Source: Pseudonocardia humida (GTDB lineage: Bacteria; Actinomycetota; Actinomycetes; Mycobacteriales; Pseudonocardiaceae). From it: a stretch of 64,000 bases of DNA. The translations under genes and the position numbers were made by a program. The stretch spans positions 38,663 through 102,662 of the forward strand of contig NZ_JAGSOV010000019.1 of NCBI RefSeq assembly GCF_023898865.1, given 5' to 3'. The notes under the pieces were generated by a model that saw only the letters and a program-made list of their open reading frames with translations, ran no database searches and was not told the DNA's origin. Every line of letters starts with the position of its first letter. Position 1 is the first letter of the stretch. Below, in pieces: positions 25,243 to 33,031 of the stretch.

Positions 25243-25335
25243 ATGCACGACCTCGGGACGCATCACGCCTCCCGCTCGTACGACGGTCTGCGGTGGGCTA
25301 AGTCGGATGATCAGCAGGACCCCCTAGTGCGGTAA
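25243..25335 (+). CDS. Possible 30-residue protein
   Basis: ATG 25243 with GGAGGGAGAAG upstream, giving MHDLGTHHASRSYDGLRWAK plus ten residues. Hydrophilic and without recognised motif. The good ribosome site is the only support. It lies in the 420-bp gap before the XRE regulator, which otherwise holds only the repeats at 25370-25425. Confidence 0.25.
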   Translation: MHDLGTHHASRSYDGLRWAKSDDQQDPLVR

Positions 25336-25369
25336 CGTTCGCGACAAGGTCACGATGGCTCACTGAGTC

Positions 25370-25425
25370 GCTACCTGTCGGCGTGGTTTGCTACCTAGTA
25401 GCGTGACATCTGCTTCGTGGGTAGC
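25370..25425. promoter_or_regulatory. Repeated GCTACC sites before the XRE gene
   Basis: GCTACC occurs at 25370-25375, inside the palindrome GCTACCTAGTAGC (25390-25402), and inverted as GGTAGC at 25420-25425. Three half-sites in 55 bp just upstream of an XRE regulator suggest an autoregulatory operator. Confidence 0.45.
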
Positions 25426-25445
25426 GGAAGGGTAGGGGCGAGTCC

Positions 25446-26630
25446 ATGGCTACTGCCCTGTCCCAGGAGCTGCGCCGACGGAGGCTAGCGATGGGGGTGA
25501 GCCAGAAGGTGGTCGCCGAGGCCGTCGGCGTGGAGCGCGCCACGGTCGCACAATGGGAGGGCGGCTCGAGCCGTCCGTCCCCCGAGCGACTCCAGCAGCT
25601 CGACGACCACTTCGACGCGCGGGGCGAACTGGTGGAGCTCGGCACCAAGGGCAGCTCCTCAGCCCTCACCCGATCCCTCCTGAGTGTGCGGGCAGAGATC
25701 CGCCAGGCCCTCCTCGCCCAGCTATGCTTTGCCGACTCCGGTCGGGCGACCGGGTGGCGGCACAACCTCGTCCCGTCCGACGAGCCCCCGAGCGTCCTGT
25801 CGACCGCTTACGGCCTCAAGGCGTTGGCCATACTGGGCGGCCGAGATGCGAACACCACCGCAGTGGTCGATTGGGTGTTGGGCAAGGCGGTGCGGTCCGA
25901 TGGCGAGATGCTCGGCTGGCACGCCCGCATGCAAGACGTACCCCGGCTGGAGACCACCGCCACCGCGATCGACGCATTGCTGAGCGCAGGGGTCGGTCTG
26001 AAGGTCGATGACGTACTCCGCATGTTGGAGCGCCTGCTCGACGACGCCTCTCGCGGTCGCCCCTTCATCCTCATATCGGCCCTGGAACCGTTGCTGCGCC
26101 TTGCGCCGGACGCCGATCTGACCCGCCAGTTCTTGGACGCGCTACTGGCCTGCCGAGTCGACTTTGGTGGCCGGCAGCTGTGGCCGGAGAAGCGGCTGCG
26201 GCGCGACCAACCGATGCTGACCGCGTCGATCGCGCACACCGCGCGGGCGGTCACGGTGCTCCGCTCCGCACCCGAGCATCTGGTCACGGACATGGGCTCC
26301 GCCGAGGACTGGCTCTCCGAGGTGGAGAACCTGGCCGAGGTGTCGGAGACGATCCGGCGCGACCTCGCCGCTGACAGGTCGGAAGAACTGACGATCTACC
26401 ACTTCACCTCGGCCTGGGTGGTCCGCGCTCTAGCCAACGCACCCGTCCCGGACCGCCCCCGGATCGAGAACGCCCTCCGCCACGTCTGGAAGCGCTACGA
26501 CCCCGACCGGCACTTCTGGGCTCTGACTAACGGAGACGTACCGGTCTGGATGCTGGCCGATGCCGGATATGCACTGCACGACGCTGCCCTCGCCCTGCAC
26601 CCCACGCCCGTACCCCACGACCCGGGGTGA
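25446..26630 (+). CDS. XRE-family regulator with large C-terminal alpha-helical domain
   Basis: 394 residues. HTH_3-type DNA-binding domain at residues about 7-62 (LRRRRLAMGVSQKVVAEAVG, then 'VERATVAQWEGGSSRPSPER'). The rest resembles the alpha/alpha-toroid (terpenoid cyclase/prenyltransferase-like) helical repeats: 'STAYGLKALAILGGRDANTT', 'TTATAIDALLSAGVGLKVDD', 'YHFTSAWVVRALANAPVPDR'. It heads a trio with a cupin-like and a dCTP-deaminase-like gene and may sense something through the toroid. Base composition is a little less GC-biased than its neighbours. Confidence 0.8.
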   Translation: MATALSQELRRRRLAMGVSQKVVAEAVGVERATVAQWEGGSSRPSPERLQQLDDHFDARGELVELGTKGSSSALTRSLLSVRAEIRQALLAQLCFADSGRATGWRHNLVPSDEPPSVLSTAYGLKALAILGGRDANTTAVVDWVLGKAVRSDGEMLGWHARMQDVPRLETTATAIDALLSAGVGLKVDDVLRMLERLLDDASRGRPFILISALEPLLRLAPDADLTRQFLDALLACRVDFGGRQLWPEKRLRRDQPMLTASIAHTARAVTVLRSAPEHLVTDMGSAEDWLSEVENLAEVSETIRRDLAADRSEELTIYHFTSAWVVRALANAPVPDRPRIENALRHVWKRYDPDRHFWALTNGDVPVWMLADAGYALHDAALALHPTPVPHDPG

Positions 26631-26726
26631 TTCTGCGGCGCCCCTGCGCCGTCGCCCCGCCCGCGGCTCGTCGAGCCGCCCCACTCCTGTACTCGGCCCC
26701 GCTCCCCTCCCGAACGGACCTGCCCC

Positions 26727-27545
26727 GTGCTCCCTGCCCCGACGTGCGCAGCCAGCCGCGCCCTCGTCGCCGAGATCGACGACGCCCTCCTGCCGGCCAC
26801 CGGTCTCGCCGCGCTTCTCGACGCCGCTCACCGCGTGCGCCGCAGACCCGACCTGGTGCGGTCCCGGCTGGCTTTCCTCCTGTCGCACCCGGAGCGGCTC
26901 GCCGAGGTCGCGGGCCGCGCGTACTGGCACAGCAACGGCTTTGCCAAGATCAAGCTCCTGCACGGCCGCGGCTTCACCGTCCGCCTGCACATCTGGCCAG
27001 CGAGTACGGGCCGGGGCGAGGTCAACCCGCACGGGCACCGCTGGGAGTTCGCCTCTTGGATCCTCACCGGCGCCGGCATGTCCGAGGCCTACTACGAGTC
27101 GGTCGAGTCGTCCCACACTGACGCGACCCCGTACACCCGCTGCGACTACGGCCCCGGGCAGCTGCGCCCCGTCGGTGACGCATCGCTGCGGGTGCAGCAG
27201 GTCGTGCGGCGCCCAGCGGGCACCGTCTACACCTGTACGCTGGACGCCCTGCACACCGTCGCCCCGATCGGTGACGGACTCGTCGCGACCGTCGTGCTGC
27301 AGGGTCCGGCACTCATCCACTCAGCGCGGGTCTTCGTCCGGACGGACCCCGGACCGGAGCCAGCTCCACGCCCTATCCCGCAGGACGAGCTGTGCGAGCT
27401 GCTCCACCTGGTCGACGCAGCTTTCATCGAGGAACAGGACGCGACCCGGCTGGACGCCACCGTCGGTCCGCCCCGTGAAACGCCCGCGGTGAGCGCGAGT
27501 CAGTCGAGGGATCAGCTCGGCGCTGTTGCGGAGCCGACCCGATGA
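26727..27545 (+). CDS. Cupin-like protein of the XRE/deaminase trio
   Basis: 272 residues from GTG 26727 (no clear ribosome site, so the start is uncertain). A helical N-terminal third ('LVAEIDDALLPATGLAALLD') leads into a cupin-type beta region: 'KLLHGRGFTVRLHIWPAS', 'VNPHGHRWEFASWILTGAGM' with HxH metal ligands, and a second 'LDALHTVAPIGDGLVATVVL'. It resembles cysteine-dioxygenase-like or sugar-binding cupins but no specific family is certain. Its stop overlaps the deaminase gene (ATGA). Confidence 0.65.
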   Translation: MLPAPTCAASRALVAEIDDALLPATGLAALLDAAHRVRRRPDLVRSRLAFLLSHPERLAEVAGRAYWHSNGFAKIKLLHGRGFTVRLHIWPASTGRGEVNPHGHRWEFASWILTGAGMSEAYYESVESSHTDATPYTRCDYGPGQLRPVGDASLRVQQVVRRPAGTVYTCTLDALHTVAPIGDGLVATVVLQGPALIHSARVFVRTDPGPEPAPRPIPQDELCELLHLVDAAFIEEQDATRLDATVGPPRETPAVSASQSRDQLGAVAEPTR

Positions 27546-28129
27546 TGCTGCGTCGAGGGCTCCTGGTGGACCGGGACATCCGCGCCGCACTCCGCAGCGG
27601 CGAACTCATGGTCTCCGACCTCGACGACGAGATGGTGCGTCCGGCCGCGGTCAGCCTGCGCATGGGTGACGAGGCGTATGTGCTGTCCTCGCAGACCGAC
27701 GTCGACGCCTTGGATCCCGCCACCTACCCGAAGGCGATGCCTCGCCTCGTGGACAATCGGGGAGTGGTCGTCCTGCGGCCGGGCGAGGTGATGCTCGCCC
27801 GCACCCGCGAGCGAATCGGCCTGGGCGAGCGGCTCGCGGGCCTCGTCGACGGCACGTCCGACTGGGCGCGGCTGGGAGTCAGCGTCGTGCTCGCGCACCA
27901 GGTCAGTCCGGGCTACGGCATGCCGGACGGGTCGCCGCTGACGCTGGAGATCGTGTCCCGGCTTTCGCACGATGTCCTGCTGCGTCCCGGCACGCGGATC
28001 GCGAACCTGATGCTCCTGCGCGGACGGCGGGTACGGCAGTCCTACCGCGACATGCCCGCCAACCATTCCCAGCCCGAGTGGTCGTTCGAATCCCGGCTGG
28101 GCGAGGCGGAAGCGCTGCGGAGCGGCTGA
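27542..28129 (+). CDS. dCTP deaminase/dUTPase-fold protein
   Basis: 195 residues. 'VRPAAVSLRMGDEAYVL' matches the conserved opening of dCTP deaminase. 'LVDGTSDWARLGVSVVLAHQ' keeps the Ser and Arg of the GRSSxxRxGL motif, and 'SPLTLEIVSR' keeps the catalytic Glu strand; 'LRPGTRIANLMLLRG' follows. In housekeeping enzymes this reaction makes dUTP from dCTP. Here its place in an accessory trio beside a tRNA gene suggests a nucleotide-depletion or modified-nucleotide role. About 60 bp separate it from the tRNA. Confidence 0.8.
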   Translation: MMLRRGLLVDRDIRAALRSGELMVSDLDDEMVRPAAVSLRMGDEAYVLSSQTDVDALDPATYPKAMPRLVDNRGVVVLRPGEVMLARTRERIGLGERLAGLVDGTSDWARLGVSVVLAHQVSPGYGMPDGSPLTLEIVSRLSHDVLLRPGTRIANLMLLRGRRVRQSYRDMPANHSQPEWSFESRLGEAEALRSG

Positions 28130-28185
28130 GACCGTTGCGCCCAACCGAGCGGGCGCCGGCCATGCAGACCCCTCTCGGAGGGCCG

Positions 28186-28260
28186 TGGAGCCGGAGGTCG
28201 GGATCGAACCGACGACCTACCGCTTACAAGGCGGCCGCTCTACCACTGAGCTACACCGGC
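28186..28260 (-). tRNA. tRNA-Thr (anticodon TGT)
   Basis: Acceptor GCCGGTG, D-arm TAGCTCAGTGGTAGAGC, anticodon loop CTTGTAA with TGT, T-arm GTCGG-TTCGATC-CCGAC, encoded CCA at 28186-28188. One acceptor mismatch (T-T). A small hairpin CCCTC-TCG-GAGGG (28170-28182) just past the 3' end may be the terminator. The 3' end faces the XRE/cupin/deaminase trio, the usual side for integrated islands. A degraded relative lies at 48051-48115. Confidence 0.92.
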
Positions 28261-28519
28261 AAGACTGGCGATCTACCTGCGGAAATGATGTCCACAGATC
28301 AACAACGCCGCTGCACAACGCTATCAGAGCAACCTGCTGTCACCGCTGCGGTCCAACTCCGCGACGAGTCCCTCGGCGCAGCTCGGCGCACCGCGAACTC
28401 GTCCAACGCCGCCACCCGCGCCCGGGCCGACTGACCGCCGCGGTCAACCGGGCAGCCGTCCGGACTGGCATCGGCTACCGTCCGCAGCGTCCGTCGACGA
28501 CTCGGCGAAGTGGAGAGGC

Positions 28520-29412
28520 GTGCGGCTCGGCCTGCTGCTGTCCGCGCAGTTCCCCGACCAGCCGCACTCCGCCGTGCTCGACGCCACCGTCGCCGCCCCG
28601 GTCGCCGCCGAGGAGACCGGCTTCGACGACGCGTGGGTGGCCGAGCACCACTTCGTGTCCTACGGCGTGTGCCCCTCGGCGCTGACCATGGCCGGCTACG
28701 TGCTCGGCGCCACCCGGCGTATCGCGGTGGGCACCGCGGTCGCCGTGCTCAGCACTCAGCACCCGGTCGCGGTGGCCGAGCAGGCCCTGCTGCTCGACCA
28801 GCTCTCCGGAGGCCGTTTCCGCCTCGGTGTCGGCCGCGGCGGGCCCTGGGTCGACCTGCTCGTGCTCGGTACCGGACCCGACCGCCACGACACAGGCTTC
28901 GCCGAGTCGCTGGACCTGCTGCCGGCCGCCCTCGCCGGCGGCCCGGTCCGCGGCGACGGACCGCCGTTCACCTTCCCGCCCGTCGAGATCGTGCCGAAGC
29001 CGCGGACCCGATCGCGGCCCGACGTCGTCCCGGCCGCCACGACCGCCGGCACCGTCGAGCTCGCCGCCCGACGCGGGCTGCCGCTGCTGCTGGGCATGCA
29101 CGCCGACGACGCCGAGAAGGCCGTCGTGCTCGCCGACTGGGCCCGGATCGCGGGACGGTCGCAGGCGGGACACGTCAGCGTGGGTGTCGCGCACCTCGCC
29201 GACACCGACGCCGAGGCACTGGCCACCCCGTCGGCTCCCCCACCACCTGCCGCGACCGCCGTGCCCGCACGATCGCCACCACCGGCGTCGAGCACGTCGT
29301 GCTCATGGTCGAGGGCACCGGCGACCCCGCCCGCACCCGCGAGACGATCCACCGCCTGGGCACGGAGGTCCTGCCCGACCTGCGGGTCATGCGTGGCGGC
29401 GGAAGACGCTGA
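28520..29412 (+). pseudogene. LLM class flavin-dependent oxidoreductase, internally deleted
   Basis: GTG start with VRLGLLLSAQFPDQPHSAVL, 'TGFDDAWVAEHHFVSYGVCP', 'LLLDQLSGGRFRLGVGRGGP' and 'ARRGLPLLLGMHADDAEKAV' fit the bacterial luciferase-like family. After 'VAHLADTDAEAL' (about 29220) the frame changes and roughly 30-40 residues are missing. The normal C-terminus ('TTGVEHVVLMVEGTGDPART') then resumes in another frame to 29412. Probably inactive. Confidence 0.75.
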
Positions 29413-30169
29413 TGTGGTCAACGCCGTCCCGGTACGGCGCGGCGGTCCAGTCGGTGTAGCGCCCGTCGATGGTGAGCCCGGCGAGCTCGGCCATCAGGTC
29501 CAGCTCCACGATCGACACGTTGCGGGCCCGCACCGGATGCACGACGACACCCTGGCCGATACCGCCGAGCACGACGGTCGCGCCGTCGACGACCTGCTGG
29601 ACCGGGTCGTACTGCGCCACCTGCAGCACGACGTGGTCGACACCCACGTGCGCGACGCGCAGCGCCTGGCCCCCCGGGTACGCGCGGGCGTCGGGCACGG
29701 CCATCTCCAGCACGAGCGCGCCGCCCGGGACGAGGCGCGCGGCTACATCGCGCAGACAGCAGCGCTGGTCGGCGAGCGTGGTGAGGTTCGTGAAGGTGTT
29801 GGTGAACGCCACGACCACGTCGAACGCGCCGTCGTCGCCGACCGCGGCGAGCGCGGCGCCGAGGTCGGCCATGTCCCCGAGCACCGGGGTGACCCGGTCA
29901 CCGCCGGGCTTGGTGCGCATCCGGTCGAGCATCCGCGGCGAGGCGTCCAGCCCGACCACCTCGTGCCCGGCGCGGGCCAGGGCGACGGCGAAGGTGCCGG
30001 TGCCCACGCCGAGCTCGAGCACGCGGGCGGGGCCGCCGACCAGGCGGGTCAGGAACGCGACGGCGTCGTCGAGGTGGGCGGGGGCGCCGAACCAGTCGTC
30101 GTAGCGGTCGGCGATGCGGTCGCCGTAGGTGGCGGGGCCGTACTCGGTGGCATCGGCAGGGTCCGGCAC
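29387..30169 (-). CDS. Class I SAM-dependent methyltransferase
   Basis: 260 residues from GTG 30169 (VPDPADATEYGPATYGDRIA). Motif I is VLELGVGTGTFAVALARAGH, then 'VVGLDASPRMLDRM' and 'DVVVAFTNTFTNLTTLADQR'. It ends the FecBCD operon and overlaps the ATPase reading frame by about 120 bp, an unusually long overlap. It may modify the metallophore or metabolite handled by the transporter, by position only. Confidence 0.8.
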   Translation of the reverse strand: MPDPADATEYGPATYGDRIADRYDDWFGAPAHLDDAVAFLTRLVGGPARVLELGVGTGTFAVALARAGHEVVGLDASPRMLDRMRTKPGGDRVTPVLGDMADLGAALAAVGDDGAFDVVVAFTNTFTNLTTLADQRCCLRDVAARLVPGGALVLEMAVPDARAYPGGQALRVAHVGVDHVVLQVAQYDPVQQVVDGATVVLGGIGQGVVVHPVRARNVSIVELDLMAELAGLTIDGRYTDWTAAPYRDGVDHISVFRRHA

Positions 30170-30942
30170 GGGTGGCTCCGTTCCAGGTCGGGGGTGCTGA
30201 ACAGCAGGTGGGGCCGGCCGGTGCGGGGGTGGGTGACCACGGCGGCGTCGACGTCGAACACCGCGGCCACGGTCTGCGGGGTGAGCACCTCGGCGGGGGT
30301 GCCGTCGGCGACGACGCGGCCGCCGTCGAGCACGACGAGGCGGTCGCACCAGGCCGCGAGGTCGAGCTGGTGCAGGGTCAGCAGCGTGGTCAGGCCGAGT
30401 GCGCGGACCATGGCCACGAGGTCGAGCTGGTGGCGCACGTCGAGGTGGTTGGTGGGCTCATCGAGCACCAGCAGCCGGGGACGCTGGGCGAGTGCCCGGG
30501 CGAGCAGCACCCGCTGGCGCTCCCCGCCCGACAGGCTGGCCACCAGCCGGTGCTCGGCACCGGCGAGGCCCACCCGGTCGAGGGCCTCGGCGACCGCGCG
30601 GACCGTCTCCGGGTGGCCGCCGCGCTCGCGCAGCGGCGCGCGACCCAGCGCGACGAACTCGCCCACGTCGTAGTCGAAGCCGTCCCCGCCCTCCTGCAGC
30701 ACCGCGGCGGTGCGGCGGGCGGACTCGCGCGGGGGCAGGGCCCACACGTCGTCGCGGTCGACCAGGACGCGGCCGGCGTGCGGGCGCAGCGCCCGGTAGA
30801 CCGTGCGCAGCAGGGTGGTCTTGCCACTGCCGTTGGGCCCGATCAGCCCGACCAGTTCGCCGTCGTCGACGGCGAGGTCGACGCCGTCGACGACGTCGCG
30901 ACCGCCGAGGGCGACATGCAGCCCGGCGATGTCCAGGCTCAT
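30049..30942 (-). CDS. FecE-type ABC transporter ATP-binding protein
   Basis: 297 residues. Walker A is GPNGSGKTTLLRTVYRAL (near 36), signature LSGGERQRVLLARALA (near 137), Walker B 'RLLVLDEPTNHLD' (near 160), H-loop 'LLTLHQLDLA'. The family usually ends around residue 262 ('RPHLLF'); here 35 extra low-complexity residues run into the methyltransferase gene, so the original stop seems to have been lost. ATPase of a siderophore/metallophore/cobalamin importer with the next two genes. Confidence 0.88.
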   Translation of the reverse strand: MSLDIAGLHVALGGRDVVDGVDLAVDDGELVGLIGPNGSGKTTLLRTVYRALRPHAGRVLVDRDDVWALPPRESARRTAAVLQEGGDGFDYDVGEFVALGRAPLRERGGHPETVRAVAEALDRVGLAGAEHRLVASLSGGERQRVLLARALAQRPRLLVLDEPTNHLDVRHQLDLVAMVRALGLTTLLTLHQLDLAAWCDRLVVLDGGRVVADGTPAEVLTPQTVAAVFDVDAAVVTHPRTGRPHLLFSTPDLERSHPCRTLPMPPSTAPPPTATASPTATTTGSAPPPTSTTPSRS

Positions 30943-31943
30943 CGATCAGCTCGCATCCGACTGCGCAGCAGCCACAGGAACACCGGCGCGCCGAGCACCG
31001 AGGTGACCACGCCGAGCGGGACCTCCACGGGAGCGTTGACCGTGCGCGCGACGACGTCGACGGCGACCAGGTAGCCGGCGCCGACCACAGTGGCCAGTGG
31101 CAGCAGCCGGGCGTGAGTGGGGCCGGTGAGCAACCGCACCAGGTGCGGGATCATCAGCCCGACGAACCCGATGCCCCCGCTGACGGCCACCACGACGCCG
31201 GTGACCAGCGAGGACACCACCAGCAGCTCCCGGCGCAGCCGACCGGCGGCGAAGCCCAGGGTGGCCGCCGGCTCGTCGCCCAGCACCATGGCGTCCAGCG
31301 CCGGGGCCCTGGCCAGCAGCCATCCGCAGCCGAGCACCAGCGCCGCCGCGGGCACGCCGAGGGACTCCCAGCGGGCCGGTCCGAGGCTGCCCAGCAGCCA
31401 GAACAGCACCGACTGCGCGGCCTGCGGGTCGTCGCTGGCGAAGATCAGGTAGGAGGTGGTGCCGCTGAGCGCGTAGGACAGCGCCACCCCGGCCAGCACC
31501 AGCCGCAGCGGCGGCAGTGTGCCGCGCGCACCGGCCAGCAGCGACACCGCCAGCAGCGCGGCCAGCGCCCCGAGGAACGCGGCGATCTGCACCGGTGCCC
31601 CACCCACGGCCACTCCGCTGAGCAACACGGCGACCGCGGCGAGGGAGGCGCCCGAGGAGACGCCCAGCACGTAGGGATCGGCGAGCGGGTTGCGCACCAT
31701 CGCCTGTAGGGCGGTGCCGGCCACGGCGAGGCTCCCGCCGACCAGGACGCCGAGCAGCGCGCGGGGCAGCCGGATGTCCCAGACGATCTGGTCGGTGATC
31801 GGGTCCGGTACCGCCGTCGTGCCCAGCAGGTGGTGGGCGACGACGGCGAGGACGTCGCCGGGCGGGATCGGCACGGCCCCGACGCTCACGCTCAACACGA
31901 CCAGTGCCGCGCTCATCGCGGTCGCGACGGCCAGCCGGGCCAC
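30939..31943 (-). CDS. FecCD-type ABC transporter permease
   Basis: 334 residues, about ten transmembrane helices. 'DIRLPRALLGVLVGGSLAVA', 'GTALQAMVRNPLADPYVLGV' and 'FVGLMIPHLVRLLTGPTHAR' are conserved in BtuC/FecCD permeases. The stop overlaps the ATPase start by 4 bp. GTG 31943 is the first standard start; a CTG near 32000, directly after the upstream stop, would add about 19 residues. Imports a chelated metal or vitamin across the membrane. Confidence 0.88.
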   Translation of the reverse strand: MARLAVATAMSAALVVLSVSVGAVPIPPGDVLAVVAHHLLGTTAVPDPITDQIVWDIRLPRALLGVLVGGSLAVAGTALQAMVRNPLADPYVLGVSSGASLAAVAVLLSGVAVGGAPVQIAAFLGALAALLAVSLLAGARGTLPPLRLVLAGVALSYALSGTTSYLIFASDDPQAAQSVLFWLLGSLGPARWESLGVPAAALVLGCGWLLARAPALDAMVLGDEPAATLGFAAGRLRRELLVVSSLVTGVVVAVSGGIGFVGLMIPHLVRLLTGPTHARLLPLATVVGAGYLVAVDVVARTVNAPVEVPLGVVTSVLGAPVFLWLLRSRMRADR

Positions 31944-31999
31944 GGCGCGGCGGTGCTGCCCCAGCCGGCCGGGCGCGACCGTGCTGGCGGTGGAGGCGC

Positions 32000-33031
32000 T
32001 CAGAACGCGTCCGGGTGCAGGGCGCGGGCGATCTGCGCGACGGCGTCGGCGTTGCGCACGCCCTCGTTGAGGGCGGCATCGTCGACGCCGACGGCGCGTC
32101 CGGCCCGGGCGGCCGGGGAGTTGGGCAGCAGCCCGGTGAGCAGAGCGATCTTGTCCTGGGCGGCGGGGCCGCCCTCGTAGAAGTTGACGACGAAGGCCTC
32201 GGGGTCGCGCTGCGCGGCCACCTCCACACTGACCTCGCCGAAGCCTTCGGCGAGGTCGGCGAACACGTTCTCACCTCCGGCCAGCCGGATGAGGTCGGTG
32301 GCCAGCCCGGCGCCCGACACGCCGAGGGGGCCTTCGCCGTTGGCGTAGGCGAGCACCCGGACCGACGCGCGTCCGGCGATGCGGGACCGGACGTCGTCGA
32401 CGGTCGCGCGCATGTCGGCGACGAGCTGCTCGGCCCGGTCGCTGACGCCGAAGATGCGGCCCAGGTCGAGCACGTCGGCGTAGGTGTCCTCGAGCGTGCT
32501 GGACGCGGGGTCCTCGGTGCAGTTGACCCGCAGGCCGAAGACCTGTGCCCCGGCCGCGGCCAGGTCCTCCCGGGTGGCCAGGCCCTCGGCGGCGTCGAAG
32601 TCGTAGGTGGCGTAGGGCGCGACGACGAAGTCGGGCCGGGCGGCCAGGGTGACCTCGCGCGGCGCGCTGTCCTCGCCGGCCAGCTGGGGCACCTTCGCGA
32701 AGTCGGCGGCCAGCTCCGGCGGCAGCGCGTTGTAGGTGCGCGACACCCCGACGACGCGGTGGGCCAGGCCGAGCGCCAACAGCATCTCGGTGGCCTCCTG
32801 CCCGGTGCTCACCACCCGCGACGGTGGGGCGTCGAAGGTCAGGGTCGACCCGCAGCTCTGCACGGTCACGGGGGTGTAGCCGTCCGTGGCGGGCTGCGCG
32901 GCCGGGGCGGGCGCCGGCGGGGCCGGGGCCGACGGCATGGCGCTGGTACCGCTGCACGCGGTGAGCAGGGCGGCCGCGGCGAGTGCGGCGGCGAGCCGGG
33001 GAGCGGGCGAGAGCGTCATCCGGGCTGTCAT
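32000..33031 (-). CDS. FecB/FepB-type ABC substrate-binding lipoprotein
   Basis: 343 residues from ATG 33031 with ribosome site CAGGAGA. Signal peptide with lipobox LLTAC (Cys about residue 25), Ala/Pro-rich linker, then the two-lobed periplasmic-binding fold: 'PPSRVVSTGQEATEMLLALG', 'ALPPELAADFAKVPQLAGED', 'ARPDFVVAPYATYDFDAAEG'. ATGA overlap with the upstream exporter-fold ABC gene places all five transport genes in one operon downstream of a Zur box. Confidence 0.88.
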   Translation of the reverse strand: MTARMTLSPAPRLAAALAAAALLTACSGTSAMPSAPAPPAPAPAAQPATDGYTPVTVQSCGSTLTFDAPPSRVVSTGQEATEMLLALGLAHRVVGVSRTYNALPPELAADFAKVPQLAGEDSAPREVTLAARPDFVVAPYATYDFDAAEGLATREDLAAAGAQVFGLRVNCTEDPASSTLEDTYADVLDLGRIFGVSDRAEQLVADMRATVDDVRSRIAGRASVRVLAYANGEGPLGVSGAGLATDLIRLAGGENVFADLAEGFGEVSVEVAAQRDPEAFVVNFYEGGPAAQDKIALLTGLLPNSPAARAGRAVGVDDAALNEGVRNADAVAQIARALHPDAF

